Origin: Methanoregula sp. | GTDB lineage: Archaea > Halobacteriota > Methanomicrobia > Methanomicrobiales > Methanospirillaceae | Length of the DNA: 64,000 nucleotides | Assembly: GCF_028712425.1 (NCBI RefSeq) | Contig: NZ_JAQTQD010000011.1 | Location: 1-64,000, forward strand | Reading direction: 5' to 3' | In this document: piece by piece, positions 1 to 8,744 of the stretch | Layout of the letters: each line of letters begins with the position of its first letter | Numbering within the stretch: position 1 is the first letter of the stretch | Made by a program: the position numbers and the translations under genes | Notes under the pieces: model-generated | Databases searched by the model: none | What the model saw: the letters and a program-made list of their open reading frames with translations, nothing else | What the model was told of the DNA's origin: nothing

Positions 1-50
1 AACCGGGGATGTTGCCTGAAATGAGGACGGGGGTGGATCCCGACCTCAAG

Positions 51-81
51 GGGGAGGGGGTATACCGGATACCTCCCCCCC
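51..81. repeat. G/C-rich inverted repeat (hairpin)
   Basis: Bases 51-63 pair with 69-81 around a five-base loop, with 12 of 13 positions matching if one G-T pair is allowed. It lies downstream of the 3' end of the methyltransferase gene on the minus strand. It may act in termination or mRNA stability, but the surrounding stretch is simply rich in runs of G and C, so a role is not proven. Confidence 0.5.
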
Positions 82-145
82 ACAAGGCAGGGGGGGTTAC
101 ATGGATTGTGAAAAAAAGAGGTGGGGGGGTATGCGGGAGACCCCC

Positions 146-748
146 TCACTCTTTCCTGAGCACAGAAGCCCGGTTCAGGAAATACCAGTACCGGTCCTCA
201 ACCCTGAACCCGGCGTTCTCTAAAAACGCAAGGTTTTCCGAGAACTCTTTCCCTGGGACGATAAACAGTGGTTCAGTGTAAAAGAAGGTACCCCCCGGCT
301 TAAGGAGCAGTGCGATCTCACGGAAATACTGTTCCAGGTCCGGCACTTCGTGCAGGACAAAGATGGCAAACGCCACATCGAACGTCCCGTGCAGCTCCGC
401 GGGAAGACCAATATGGTCAGGAAAGCACCGGTGCGTCCGTACCCGCGACATCAGCTCCTCGCGGTCCAGTTTTTTCCGGAGGATGTCAAGCATCTCCTCC
501 TGTAAATCGGCAGACCAGACCTGCCCGATCTCCCCCATCCGACGGGCGAATTCGCGGGTGAAGAAACCCGGCCCGCAGCCGAAGTCGAGCACACGGTCGC
601 CGTACTTCACATACCGTTCCGCGAGCCGGTCGGGACGGTAGAGGAACCGGCGGAACGCGGTATCGAGGTGAACGGCATTCTTTGCTGAAAAGACCTCGTG
701 CTGGTGGCGGGAATTCTCACCCGGAGACATAGTGTGATCTGCGTGCAT
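146..748 (-). CDS. Class I SAM-dependent methyltransferase
   Basis: This is a small Rossmann-fold methyltransferase of the UbiE/Methyltransf_11 type. Motif I is visible as VLDFGCGPGF, the acidic end of beta-2 as WSADLQ, and the post-II region as FVLHEVPD, followed by LKPGGTFF. The substrate cannot be told from the sequence. A longer frame runs up to a TTG at 790. The ATG at 748 is preferred because an AT-rich promoter-like stretch lies around 795-810 on this strand, which would put the transcript start near 770. The ATG at 730 is also possible. The gene stands alone and is divergent from the lipoprotein gene at 838. Confidence 0.8.
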   Translation of the reverse strand: MHADHTMSPGENSRHQHEVFSAKNAVHLDTAFRRFLYRPDRLAERYVKYGDRVLDFGCGPGFFTREFARRMGEIGQVWSADLQEEMLDILRKKLDREELMSRVRTHRCFPDHIGLPAELHGTFDVAFAIFVLHEVPDLEQYFREIALLLKPGGTFFYTEPLFIVPGKEFSENLAFLENAGFRVEDRYWYFLNRASVLRKE

Positions 749-837
749 TTCGGGGATAACTGTTCCGACAGTATTCTGACCAGATCCCAATGTTAATATC
801 CTGAAATCCTGTTATATGGTAAAAAGGGCAGATACTC

Positions 838-2328
838 ATGAAACGCATTATTCTCCTCATCCTGTTCGTGGCAATCCTTGCCGCCGGGTGCACATCCCAG
901 AAAGCATCCCCGTCGCAGGGGGATGCCCTCTATGCACAGGCAGAAAGCCAGTTTGCACTGACGAACTATCATGCTGCAGCTGACCTGTACGAGAATGCAT
1001 CCCGGCAGTACCGGACCGAAGGGAACGCGGATCGGGCACGGGATGCCCTGAATAAAGGATCGCTGTCGGCCCGGATGTATGCCGAGTTCCCGTATAACCG
1101 GTCGGTCATGATCGCCATGATCGATGAGGAGTTCCCGTCAGTTCCGGCAGAGCGCAAAGCAGGCTGGCTCCCCTGCAATGCGAGCCAGTGCATTGAGAGC
1201 GACGGTGAGACGTGGTACTTCGCGAACACCATCAACAATATCAAATCCCACAACCTGGACCTGATGCGGGAGGCCACCGCAAAGAAAGGCGAGACACCGT
1301 TTTACGACCAGGTGAAGGAGATCGCCCTTGCCCCGTATGATGGGAGCGCGGGCACCTATGTCAATCCCACCCGGTGGGAAGGCACGGAAGCCCTGACCAT
1401 ACCGGCTGCCATGCTCCCGAAGACCGGCACCTTCCGTCTCTGGATCCCCCTGCCGGTCGAGACCCCTTCCCAGCACAACGTCACCATCGTCTCCATCGAA
1501 CCGGCGCAGTATGTGAAGTCACAGACCGGGACGGGAGCAGACATGGGCCTTGCCTATCTTGAGGTACCGCTGGATTCCGTGAAAGGAGATTCCCTGACCG
1601 TCACAGCCCGGTTCCATTTTACCCAGTACGAGGTACGCCACATCGTCGACCCGGCAAAGGTCGGGAACTATAATGCCGAAGACCCGGAATACAAAAAGTA
1701 CACCGCGTCCGGCCGGAACATCGTTGTCAGCCCCGCGATGAAGGCAAAGGCGCTTGAGATTGTGGGGAACGAGACCAACCCGTACCTGCAGGCGGAGAAG
1801 CTGTACTGGTATGTGGTCTCGCACCCCTACAGCAATGTCCCGCATGTCCGGCTCAGTGCAACAAATACCCCGGAATCGGTCTATATGCACGAGACCGGTT
1901 TTGGTGACTGCGGCACGCAGAGCATGTACTTTGCAGCACTCTGCCGGTCGCTTGGCATCCCTGCCCGGGCTATCGGCGGCTACCAGCTCGTGCCCGGCTA
2001 CGAGGGGCCCCACTTCTGGTCGGAGTATTACCTGCCGGGCTATGGCTGGATACCGAACGACGTGACCATTGCCGAGGGTGCGGAATGGTCGTACGAGGCA
2101 TCGGATGACGACCGTCACCAGTACAAGGACTTCTATGCAAGAAATCTCGACCCGTACCGCTACATCATCCAGAAGGACGTGGACGTCCCGCTCACTCCTT
2201 TTTCGGGCGATACGGTGATGTTCGACATGGTTGTTCAGTCGCCCAAGGCAGTCTGCGACACCTGCGATACCGACCCGGAGTTCGGGATGCTCGAAGACTG
2301 GAAGGTAGTTGTGAAAAAAGTGGGCTAA
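838..2328 (+). CDS. Transglutaminase-like lipoprotein
   Basis: The protein is exported and lipid-anchored. A hydrophobic signal peptide ends in the lipobox LAAGC with Cys18. Residues 28-75 form TPR-like helices (repeated ALYAQAE/YHAAADLY pattern). The second half carries a transglutaminase-core fold with the expected triad in order: Cys358 in GDCGTQS, His392 in GPHFWSEYY and Asp408 in WIPNDV. In this superfamily the triad serves peptide cleavage, cross-linking or amidation; the exact reaction here is unknown. The gene ends 13 bases before the convergent lysS, so the two 3' ends abut. ATG start with the signal peptide directly following makes the start secure. Confidence 0.85.
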   Translation: MKRIILLILFVAILAAGCTSQKASPSQGDALYAQAESQFALTNYHAAADLYENASRQYRTEGNADRARDALNKGSLSARMYAEFPYNRSVMIAMIDEEFPSVPAERKAGWLPCNASQCIESDGETWYFANTINNIKSHNLDLMREATAKKGETPFYDQVKEIALAPYDGSAGTYVNPTRWEGTEALTIPAAMLPKTGTFRLWIPLPVETPSQHNVTIVSIEPAQYVKSQTGTGADMGLAYLEVPLDSVKGDSLTVTARFHFTQYEVRHIVDPAKVGNYNAEDPEYKKYTASGRNIVVSPAMKAKALEIVGNETNPYLQAEKLYWYVVSHPYSNVPHVRLSATNTPESVYMHETGFGDCGTQSMYFAALCRSLGIPARAIGGYQLVPGYEGPHFWSEYYLPGYGWIPNDVTIAEGAEWSYEASDDDRHQYKDFYARNLDPYRYIIQKDVDVPLTPFSGDTVMFDMVVQSPKAVCDTCDTDPEFGMLEDWKVVVKKVG

Positions 2329-2341
2329 ACCCGTACGAGGC

Positions 2342-3886
2342 TTATTCCGTCCCCTCTTTTTTGGGTGAAGGCTCTTCCTCTTCCACATCATCCCCTTCGC
2401 CCGCTTTGAGGGTCTTCATCGAGGGGAAGAGGATGACTTCCTTGATGGAGTTGTTGTTGGTCAGGAGCATCACGAGCCGGTCGATGCCGATCCCGACCCC
2501 GCCGGTGGGGGGCATGCCGTAGCCGATGGCGTTGATGAAGTCGTAGTCGATCATCTGGGCCTCGACATCGCCCAGCTGGCGCTTCTTGTCCTGCTCCTCG
2601 AACCGCTCCTTCTGGTCTACCGGGTCGTTCAGCTCCGAGAACCCGTTGCCCACTTCCATGCCGGCGATGAAGAGCTCGAAGCGCTCGGTGAAACCCTCTT
2701 TCTCGCGGTGGCGCTTGGCGAGCGGTGAGTTCTCGACCGGATAATCGTAGATGAAGGTCGGCTGGATGAGTTTCTCCTCGACAAGCCCCTCAAAGAAGGC
2801 GATGAGGTACTCGCGCTGGGACTTCGGCTTGTCCGGATCTTCGATCCGGTGCTCGTGGGCGAGCTTCCGCAGCTCTTCAACAGAGTGGGCGAAGATGTCG
2901 ATGCCGCCGATCTCCTTCACGGCATCCGCCATCGAAAGTTTCCTCCACGGTTTGGTGAAGTTCAACGTCACATCGCCGAACGGGAGCTCGTACTTCCCGT
3001 GGATCTTGTCGATGATATACGTGACAATGTTCTCGGTGAGCTCCATCATGTCCCGGAAGTCGCGGTACACCCAGTAGATCTCGACCATGGTGAACTCGGG
3101 GTTGTGGTCCGCGTCCACGCCCTCGTTCCGGAAGTTCCGGGAGATCTCGAAGACCTGCTCGAACCCTCCGACGATCAGCCGTTTCAGGTAGAGCTCAGGA
3201 GCGATCCGGAGGAAGAGTTTCTGGTCGAGGAAGTTGTGGTAGGTGGTGAAGGGCCGGGCATTGGCGCCACCGTACACCGGCTGGAGGATGGGCGTCTCGA
3301 ATTCAAGGAAGCCGTGGTCGTCGAGATACCTGCGGAGGAGAGAGATGATCCGGCTCCGGTTCCGGAACGTCTGCCGGTTCTCCTCGTTTACAATCAGGTC
3401 AACGTACCGCTGGCGGTACCGCTTCTCCACGTCCTTTAACCCGTGGAACTTCTCGGGAAGGGAGCAGACCGCTTTACAGAGGATGCAGAATTTGTCCACC
3501 CAGACGGTGATCTCCCCCAGTTTCGTCCGGAAGACGTGCCCCTCAACCCCGATGATGTCCCCCCGCTCAACATACTGGTTGAAGAGCTCGAACTGCTCCT
3601 CGCCGAGATCGTTCTTCCGTATGTAGAGCTGGATCTTGCCGCTCTCGTCCGCAAGATCGGCAAAGATCGTCTTCCCGTGGTTTCGCACGATGTGGATGCG
3701 TCCTGCCGTGGAGACGACTTCTGCGCTCTTGTCGTGCGTGATCTCCGCGTACTTTGTCTTGATTTCGGAGACAGTGTTCCTGCGATCGAATGTCGGGGGG
3801 AACAGGCAGTGCCCTTTGTCACGGAGGGCTGCGATCTTGTCGAGCCGGGTCTGGTCGAATGCGGTATTCTCGGTGGGGTCGGTCAT
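2342..3886 (-). CDS. lysS: Lysyl-tRNA synthetase, class II
   Basis: It charges tRNA-Lys in the cytoplasm. An N-terminal OB-fold anticodon-binding domain (about residues 55-150, with GRIHIVRNHGK and FADLADESG) is followed by the class II catalytic core. Motif 2 is seen as FEISRNFRNEG near residue 250 and motif 3 as GVGIGIDRLVML near the C terminus. At 514 residues it has normal class II length. Many methanogens use the unrelated class I LysRS, so the class II form is worth noting. A charged tail rich in Glu follows motif 3. A tRNA-Lys(CTT) gene lies far away at 51.3 kb. Confidence 0.97.
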   Translation of the reverse strand: MTDPTENTAFDQTRLDKIAALRDKGHCLFPPTFDRRNTVSEIKTKYAEITHDKSAEVVSTAGRIHIVRNHGKTIFADLADESGKIQLYIRKNDLGEEQFELFNQYVERGDIIGVEGHVFRTKLGEITVWVDKFCILCKAVCSLPEKFHGLKDVEKRYRQRYVDLIVNEENRQTFRNRSRIISLLRRYLDDHGFLEFETPILQPVYGGANARPFTTYHNFLDQKLFLRIAPELYLKRLIVGGFEQVFEISRNFRNEGVDADHNPEFTMVEIYWVYRDFRDMMELTENIVTYIIDKIHGKYELPFGDVTLNFTKPWRKLSMADAVKEIGGIDIFAHSVEELRKLAHEHRIEDPDKPKSQREYLIAFFEGLVEEKLIQPTFIYDYPVENSPLAKRHREKEGFTERFELFIAGMEVGNGFSELNDPVDQKERFEEQDKKRQLGDVEAQMIDYDFINAIGYGMPPTGGVGIGIDRLVMLLTNNNSIKEVILFPSMKTLKAGEGDDVEEEEPSPKKEGTE

Positions 3887-4004
3887 TGTAGATGCACCAC
3901 GGTAGAGGACGGTGTGTATCCTATCTATGGGACTCCGGGCGTAATAATACCATAATAATCCCCCGTCAGGGTCTGGGGCCCTGCCAGCTCTGGGGGATGG
4001 GGGA

Positions 4005-5345
4005 TCAGCGTTTTTCGTGTTTCTTCAGTAATTCAGAGGCGTACTTTGCCAGCCCGTAGACACCGTCGGTGGACGGGTGGACCTCGATGAAGTCGGAAAA
4101 GTCGTGAACCGAGAAGTGGCGCCTCATTAAAAGTGCCATATAGCCGGCAATCAGACCGCCCCCGGGCGAAGCCGTTGCCATCCCGCTGAGTGCGCCATCC
4201 GGTGCAACGAGGATCTTTGCAAAGCCGGTATCTGAAGCCGGGACAGCCCAGAACGTCCCGGGCCCGGCCACACCCGGGATGACCAGCGGTTTTGCCCGCG
4301 GGTTGTTATCGGAACAGAAGGCAAGTTCGTACCCGAGGTTGAGAGCCTGTGGGATGGCCGAATAGTCCATCTTCCGGTGCTGCCCGAGGATATTATCCGC
4401 TGCCACGATCCCCTGCAAACGGGCAACAGGGGTCAGGAACGGCGGGCCTGTGATATCACCTGCAGCATAAATACCGGGGAGGTTCGTCCGCATGTAATCA
4501 TCCACGATCACCTCGCCGTTGGGCCGTTTTGTAACCCCATCGAGCATCCCGGAATTGGGCGTAAGCCCTGCTGCAACCAGGACCGCGTCGCATGCAAGTA
4601 CTCCCTCTTTTCCGCCATTTTTCACGAGAATCTCAAGGTTTTCTTTCGAATCCCGGACAGCAAGAACATCGGTGCCCTCCCGGATCTCAACACCGGCAAG
4701 CTCGCGCACCGCCCGTTTCCGAATGGTCTCATCAAGATTTTTCAAAAAACCGCTCCGGGAAATAACCGTGACCCTGCTTCCGAACCGGGAGAAGATGTAG
4801 GCGAATTCCGCTGCCATGATCCCCCCGCCGATGATGGCAAGCCTCTCTGGCAGGGCTTTCATGGTCTTAAGGGAATGCGGAGTGTAGACGCGTTCATTCC
4901 GGATCCCCTCGATGTCCGGCAGTGCCGGGCGCGATCCGGTGCAAAGGATGACGGCATCGCCTATCAGTCTTTCGCTGCCGACAACAACCTCCCTGCCATC
5001 AAACCTCCCTTCCTGCCCGTAGAGAATTTCAACGCCGGCATCCCGTGTCTCTTTGTCAAGAACACCCGTGATGGTCTCCTGCACCTTTGCCATCTCGCGC
5101 AGGAGCGCCTCAAAATCGAGATCCGGAGCTTTCCTGAGGATCCCGAGCTCGCTGAACGTACCCGCGGCCTGGATATGCCGTGCAACATCGTTCATGGCAC
5201 AGACCGGCATGCACCCGTAATGGAGGCACTGTCCGCCGATACCGCCTTTCTCGACCAGCGTGACCTCCCTGCCGGCAGATGCCAGCCGTATCGCGGCGAG
5301 CCGTCCTGCAGGGCCACCGCCAAGGATCACGATCATGAGCGCCAT
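4005..5345 (-). CDS. FAD-dependent disulfide oxidoreductase, dihydrolipoamide dehydrogenase-like
   Basis: This is a two-dinucleotide-binding-domain flavoprotein. The FAD site is ILGGGPAGRLAA near residues 7-18, a redox-active Cys pair sits in GGQCLHYGCMP (CX4C), the NAD(P) site is LAIIGGGIMAAEFA around residue 170, and the second FAD motif is IYAAGDITG. True lipoamide dehydrogenases end in an HPHPT-S-E active-site motif. Here the matching place reads EVHPSTDGVYG, so the catalytic His/Glu pair of the partner subunit is not conserved. It may be another disulfide or NAD(P)H:acceptor reductase. No 2-oxoacid dehydrogenase subunits are nearby. The gene stands alone. Confidence 0.85.
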   Translation of the reverse strand: MALMIVILGGGPAGRLAAIRLASAGREVTLVEKGGIGGQCLHYGCMPVCAMNDVARHIQAAGTFSELGILRKAPDLDFEALLREMAKVQETITGVLDKETRDAGVEILYGQEGRFDGREVVVGSERLIGDAVILCTGSRPALPDIEGIRNERVYTPHSLKTMKALPERLAIIGGGIMAAEFAYIFSRFGSRVTVISRSGFLKNLDETIRKRAVRELAGVEIREGTDVLAVRDSKENLEILVKNGGKEGVLACDAVLVAAGLTPNSGMLDGVTKRPNGEVIVDDYMRTNLPGIYAAGDITGPPFLTPVARLQGIVAADNILGQHRKMDYSAIPQALNLGYELAFCSDNNPRAKPLVIPGVAGPGTFWAVPASDTGFAKILVAPDGALSGMATASPGGGLIAGYMALLMRRHFSVHDFSDFIEVHPSTDGVYGLAKYASELLKKHEKR

Positions 5346-5429
5346 CCCATGCGGCTGAAGCGGGAATTATTGCAGGGTATGCCCCTTGGAAGACGAATAA
5401 AAAAAGGAAAATGCGGGATCATGTGCGCG

Positions 5430-6380
5430 TCAGAAGACTTCGACGCCCTCGTCCATAGGCTCTGAGAGCAGTTCACCGGTAAATGCATTCACTTCCACGA
5501 TCTTCTTGCCCTTGATCTGCCAGACCGGGATGTAGACCTGCTTCGTCTCCACGGTGATATTCTTCCGGTCGGGTTTTAAGACCTTTTCCTCGTAGAAGAT
5601 TGCGTCCCCCTTCTCCTGCTTGATCCGGACCTTCTGGGTCAGCCGGTCGATCAGCTCGCTGACGATCCGTTCCGTTGCCTCCTCTTTCCGGATATGAGGA
5701 TCGCACACTTCAGCCCCTCCGGGGATCTCTTTCTCCTCTGCCTGTTTCCCGTCAAGGTCGATCTTGATCCCGTTGATGGCATTGATGGCTCCCCACCCGT
5801 CGGCATCGAACGGGATGCGGCGGTCTTTGTACACCTGCTCCCCGGTGCTGGTGAAGTGGAAGAGGAAGTAGGGCATGAACCGGAGCTTGGCCTGTCCCTG
5901 GACACCCCCGGTACGGATTGCAGCCTGTTCAGAAACCTTGACCGGGAAATGGAGGAGCGTGATCCCGGAAGGCTCATCCTTTGCTGCCTCAGCTGCTGCA
6001 ACAGCCACAGCCTTTGCCCGTGATGCGGTGAGATCAAGGGCCAGTTCGCGACCGACAATGTCCGCAAGCACGGCTTCACCGGTGTACCGGACAAATTCCT
6101 CCACTCCCCACTGGATGCAGTTCTCCGTGGTGATACTCTTTTCAAGGGTGAAGAGGAGTTTCTTGCAGGTCATCTCATGGTCGTCGATCATGAGACTGTA
6201 GTTGGTCTTGTCGAACTGGGCGATCATGTTCCGGTCGTTTGAACAGAGCACAAGGATGCATGTGTTGTCATGAACCGCTGAAAGGTCGAGCGGGTCGTCG
6301 ACCTCTTCCACCTCAAAACGAGCCGCTTCAAGAATGAGTCTCATTGCATTCTTGGCTTTTTCCCGCATGTCGTGTTCCAT
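5430..6380 (-). CDS. Conserved hypothetical protein, 316 aa
   Basis: I do not recognise the family. The N-terminal 90 residues are a compact alpha/beta segment with a strand ILVLCSN; the middle is Ala-rich helix; the last 150 residues contain beta strands and a long charged helix (HIRKEEATERIVSELIDRLTQKVRIK). No signal peptide or membrane segment is present, so it should be cytoplasmic. Start could be at 6380 or at the Met four codons later (6368). It is divergent from the NrpR-like gene with an 85-base gap. Codon use and GC match the core genes, so the frame is very likely real. Confidence 0.75.
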   Translation of the reverse strand: MEHDMREKAKNAMRLILEAARFEVEEVDDPLDLSAVHDNTCILVLCSNDRNMIAQFDKTNYSLMIDDHEMTCKKLLFTLEKSITTENCIQWGVEEFVRYTGEAVLADIVGRELALDLTASRAKAVAVAAAEAAKDEPSGITLLHFPVKVSEQAAIRTGGVQGQAKLRFMPYFLFHFTSTGEQVYKDRRIPFDADGWGAINAINGIKIDLDGKQAEEKEIPGGAEVCDPHIRKEEATERIVSELIDRLTQKVRIKQEKGDAIFYEEKVLKPDRKNITVETKQVYIPVWQIKGKKIVEVNAFTGELLSEPMDEGVEVF

Positions 6381-6465
6381 TAAGAATACATTTTCGTGGT
6401 CTTATAGAACAATTTTTCTATTGAAATGCCCGAAAATACAGTTAATGAACCCCCCTCTAAAATTT

Positions 6466-7191
6466 ATGAATAACTCAATTGAGGATTATTCCATCCAGAC
6501 GACCTACGATCCGGCGAAACATGAGGGGAGCATTGTTTATAACCTGTCCCTGGTAAAAACCGGGGACCTGGAATTTGCCATCTCGGTGCTTAAGGATGCT
6601 TACCGGTCCGGCATCAGTATAAGCGGGCTTGTCAGGTTCCTTGAACCGGGACAGAAGATCTCAGGATTTACGATCCCACCTGACTGTACGGGAATCTGCA
6701 CCATGTGCAGCATCACGTTAGACGGGATCCTGATCCGGCATGGCATTCCGGTGCAGCCCATCGGGGGAGGGATTGTGGAAATTGTGAACCGGACACCGGT
6801 GCGGTTCACCCACATTATCCTCTATGAACACACCACCATCGACCCGCTCCAGGTCCTGATGTCCCAGAAGACTACTTCTGTGATGGATGTGATGCGCAGG
6901 GGCAGCGGCAATATCCTTGCCAATATACGGGAATTCCACATGGAAGCCGAGTCCCTTGTCGGCCAGGTGCTCGATGAACTGTCCGGGAGCGGCTTCTCCA
7001 TAGTTCTCGACGTTGGTATGCCGAATGTCCCCCTTCTTGGTGTTCCGGTCAGCCCGCAGTTCATCGGTATAGCAGCCATTGGCGGGACAAATCCCCTCGC
7101 AGCAATCCGGGAATCTGACCGCTGGATTCAAATTCAGGCTATGAAAGGTCTCATCAATGTCTCGGAAATGGATGAGATCCGGGACTACTAA
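6466..7191 (+). CDS. NrpR-type nitrogen regulator without DNA-binding domain (NrpRII-like)
   Basis: The whole protein is one NrpR (DUF128) effector domain. Diagnostic blocks are seen in order: MCSITLDGILIRHGIPVQP, GGGIVEIVN, RFTHIILYEHTTIDPLQV, TSVMDVMRRGSGNILANIRE and LGVPVSPQFIGIAAIGGTNP. NrpR represses nitrogen-assimilation genes in methanogens and senses 2-oxoglutarate. A full repressor has an N-terminal winged helix, which is absent here: only a few residues precede the domain. Some Methanosarcina have a split pair, NrpRI with the helix and NrpRII without, acting together; this gene fits NrpRII. Start is the ATG at 6466 or at 6445. An NrpRI partner is not in this window. Confidence 0.88.
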   Translation: MNNSIEDYSIQTTYDPAKHEGSIVYNLSLVKTGDLEFAISVLKDAYRSGISISGLVRFLEPGQKISGFTIPPDCTGICTMCSITLDGILIRHGIPVQPIGGGIVEIVNRTPVRFTHIILYEHTTIDPLQVLMSQKTTSVMDVMRRGSGNILANIREFHMEAESLVGQVLDELSGSGFSIVLDVGMPNVPLLGVPVSPQFIGIAAIGGTNPLAAIRESDRWIQIQAMKGLINVSEMDEIRDY

Positions 7192-7278
7192 CGAACGTCT
7201 TCGTTGCTGAATATTTTTTCAGAACGTCTCTGGGTTTTGTCCAAAAAACCCTGACACCCGGTATTATTTACTTGAAAG

Positions 7279-7995
7279 GTGAACGATGTGGTTATGTTTG
7301 GGTGGGACGGGGAGCTGCCTCCCCCAACGGTTCGGACTATCGACGAAATGCGCCCGGTCCTTGCCGATCCGAAATGTGAGCATGAGGGTCCGCTATATTG
7401 CATGTACCGCGACCTTGCACAGTCCGATGCAGACTGGACGTGGCTCCATGCCCACAAGCTGCGGTACGACCTGACGGTCATCCCCCCCAACAATCTCTGC
7501 GGGGAGTGGGTGAAGACCAAAGGCCATTACCACCCGAGGAACCCGGCCGGCGTCGGCTACCCGGAGATATACGAGGTCCTGGAAGGAAGGGCCCGGTATC
7601 TCCTGCAGTCCCTTGACCTTCTCGATATTGTCATGATCGATGCACGTGCCGGTGATCTTGTCGTCATCCCGCCCGGGTACGGTCATGTCACCATTAATCC
7701 GACCGCGGATGAGACGCTGGCCATGGCCAATATCGTTTCAACGGAATTCGAGAGCGAATACGGGGAGTATATCTCCCGCCACGGGGCAGCGTATTTCGCT
7801 CTCTGTAACGGCGAGATAAAAAAGAACGCCCGCTACCCCCGCGTGCCCCCGGTGCGATCGGCGAGCCCAGGCTCCCGCCGCGAAGGTGTCCCAAAAGGCC
7901 CCCTGTACAGCCTTGTCGGGGACGAGAAGGCCCTTTCATTCCTGAATTATCCCGAACGGTTCACCCCTCTCTTTGAGAACCTGTTAAGAGACTAG
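7279..7995 (+). CDS. pgi: Glucose-6-phosphate isomerase, archaeal cupin type
   Basis: It interconverts glucose 6-phosphate and fructose 6-phosphate by the metal-dependent cupin enzyme (cPGI) found in euryarchaea. The metal-binding cupin motif is visible as TKGHYHP followed by YPEIYEVLEG, with a second His in VIPPGYGHVT. Length is near the family's usual 190-230 residues. The frame opens with GTG at 7279, but AAGGTGA at 7276-7282 looks like the ribosome site, so GTG 7288 or ATG 7294 is the more likely start. The 3' end overlaps the convergent nadE by 35 bases. Confidence 0.92.
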   Translation: MNDVVMFGWDGELPPPTVRTIDEMRPVLADPKCEHEGPLYCMYRDLAQSDADWTWLHAHKLRYDLTVIPPNNLCGEWVKTKGHYHPRNPAGVGYPEIYEVLEGRARYLLQSLDLLDIVMIDARAGDLVVIPPGYGHVTINPTADETLAMANIVSTEFESEYGEYISRHGAAYFALCNGEIKKNARYPRVPPVRSASPGSRREGVPKGPLYSLVGDEKALSFLNYPERFTPLFENLLRD

Positions 7996-8725
7996 GGGCA
8001 GGCATCCGCTTGTGCCCGCTCTTTTTCACCAGTGCGAGCACCTTCTCTTCCGTGGGATTGTCTGCCTTCCATGAATTCTCTTCAAGCGCCTGAAGCGCAG
8101 AATCGATCTCGGTATAGGAAAGCCCGATCTCCTTCTCATCGCTCTGCCCCGCCCATAACCCGGCAGACGGGACCTTCGTGATAATGGGCTCCGGGATTCC
8201 CAGTTCCCGTGCAGCCACGTAAATGTCGGTCTTGTAGAGATGAAGGAGGGGCTGGATATCGGCTGCACTATCACCGTATTTTGTGCTGTAGCCCAGCATG
8301 TACTCGCTCCGGTTCGAGGTGCCACAGACGATCCGGTGGTCCCGGTTCGCGTAATAGTACAGGGTGACCATCCGTATCCGGGCCATCAGGTTCCCGAAGA
8401 GATAGGGTGTTTCTGTAAAGCCGGGAAGGGTCTGGAAGCCTTCGAGCATTGGATCGATACTGACAACTTCATGCGGGATTCTAAACAGGCTGCACAGGTC
8501 CGCCGCATCGCGGAGATCCTCCGGGCTGCTCACCGATGATGGCATCAGGAGGCCCAGCACGTTTTCTGGCCCCACTGCACGGCAGCAGAATACCGCTGCT
8601 ACTGCCGAGTCAATCCCCCCGCTCAAACCTATGACAATCCCTTTGCACCCGGCCTGCCAGTAGGCATACCGGACCATCTGCTCAATCCTGCCCAACCGGC
8701 ACCCGAGGCCGTCGTCTGCGTCCAT
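7961..8725 (-). CDS. nadE: NAD+ synthase, ammonia-dependent
   Basis: It converts deamido-NAD to NAD using ATP and ammonia, the last step of NAD synthesis. The PP-loop ATP-pyrophosphatase motif SGGIDS is at residues 35-40. Further family blocks are GTSNRSEYMLGYSTKYGDSAADIQP and LYKTDIYVAARELGIPEPI, KVPSAGLWAGQSDEKEIG. Length 254 fits the short archaeal form without a glutaminase domain. The 3' end overlaps the isomerase gene tail by 35 bases; downstream of its start side lies the Ncs6-like gene on the same strand 19 bases away, so the two may be co-transcribed. Confidence 0.95.
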   Translation of the reverse strand: MDADDGLGCRLGRIEQMVRYAYWQAGCKGIVIGLSGGIDSAVAAVFCCRAVGPENVLGLLMPSSVSSPEDLRDAADLCSLFRIPHEVVSIDPMLEGFQTLPGFTETPYLFGNLMARIRMVTLYYYANRDHRIVCGTSNRSEYMLGYSTKYGDSAADIQPLLHLYKTDIYVAARELGIPEPIITKVPSAGLWAGQSDEKEIGLSYTEIDSALQALEENSWKADNPTEEKVLALVKKSGHKRMPAPSLLTGSQREG

Positions 8726-8744
8726 AGCTTTCTGCCTCTAATTG

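Noticed and set aside
1519..2391. Long open frame on the minus strand across the transglutaminase gene
   Set aside because: It is antisense to a well-supported protein, has a His/Val/Arg-rich biased composition and no domain, as expected for a GC-rich shadow frame.
4377..5465. Open frame of 362 codons opposite the FAD oxidoreductase
   Set aside because: The minus-strand protein has clear flavin and cysteine motifs; the plus frame has none and no ribosome site.
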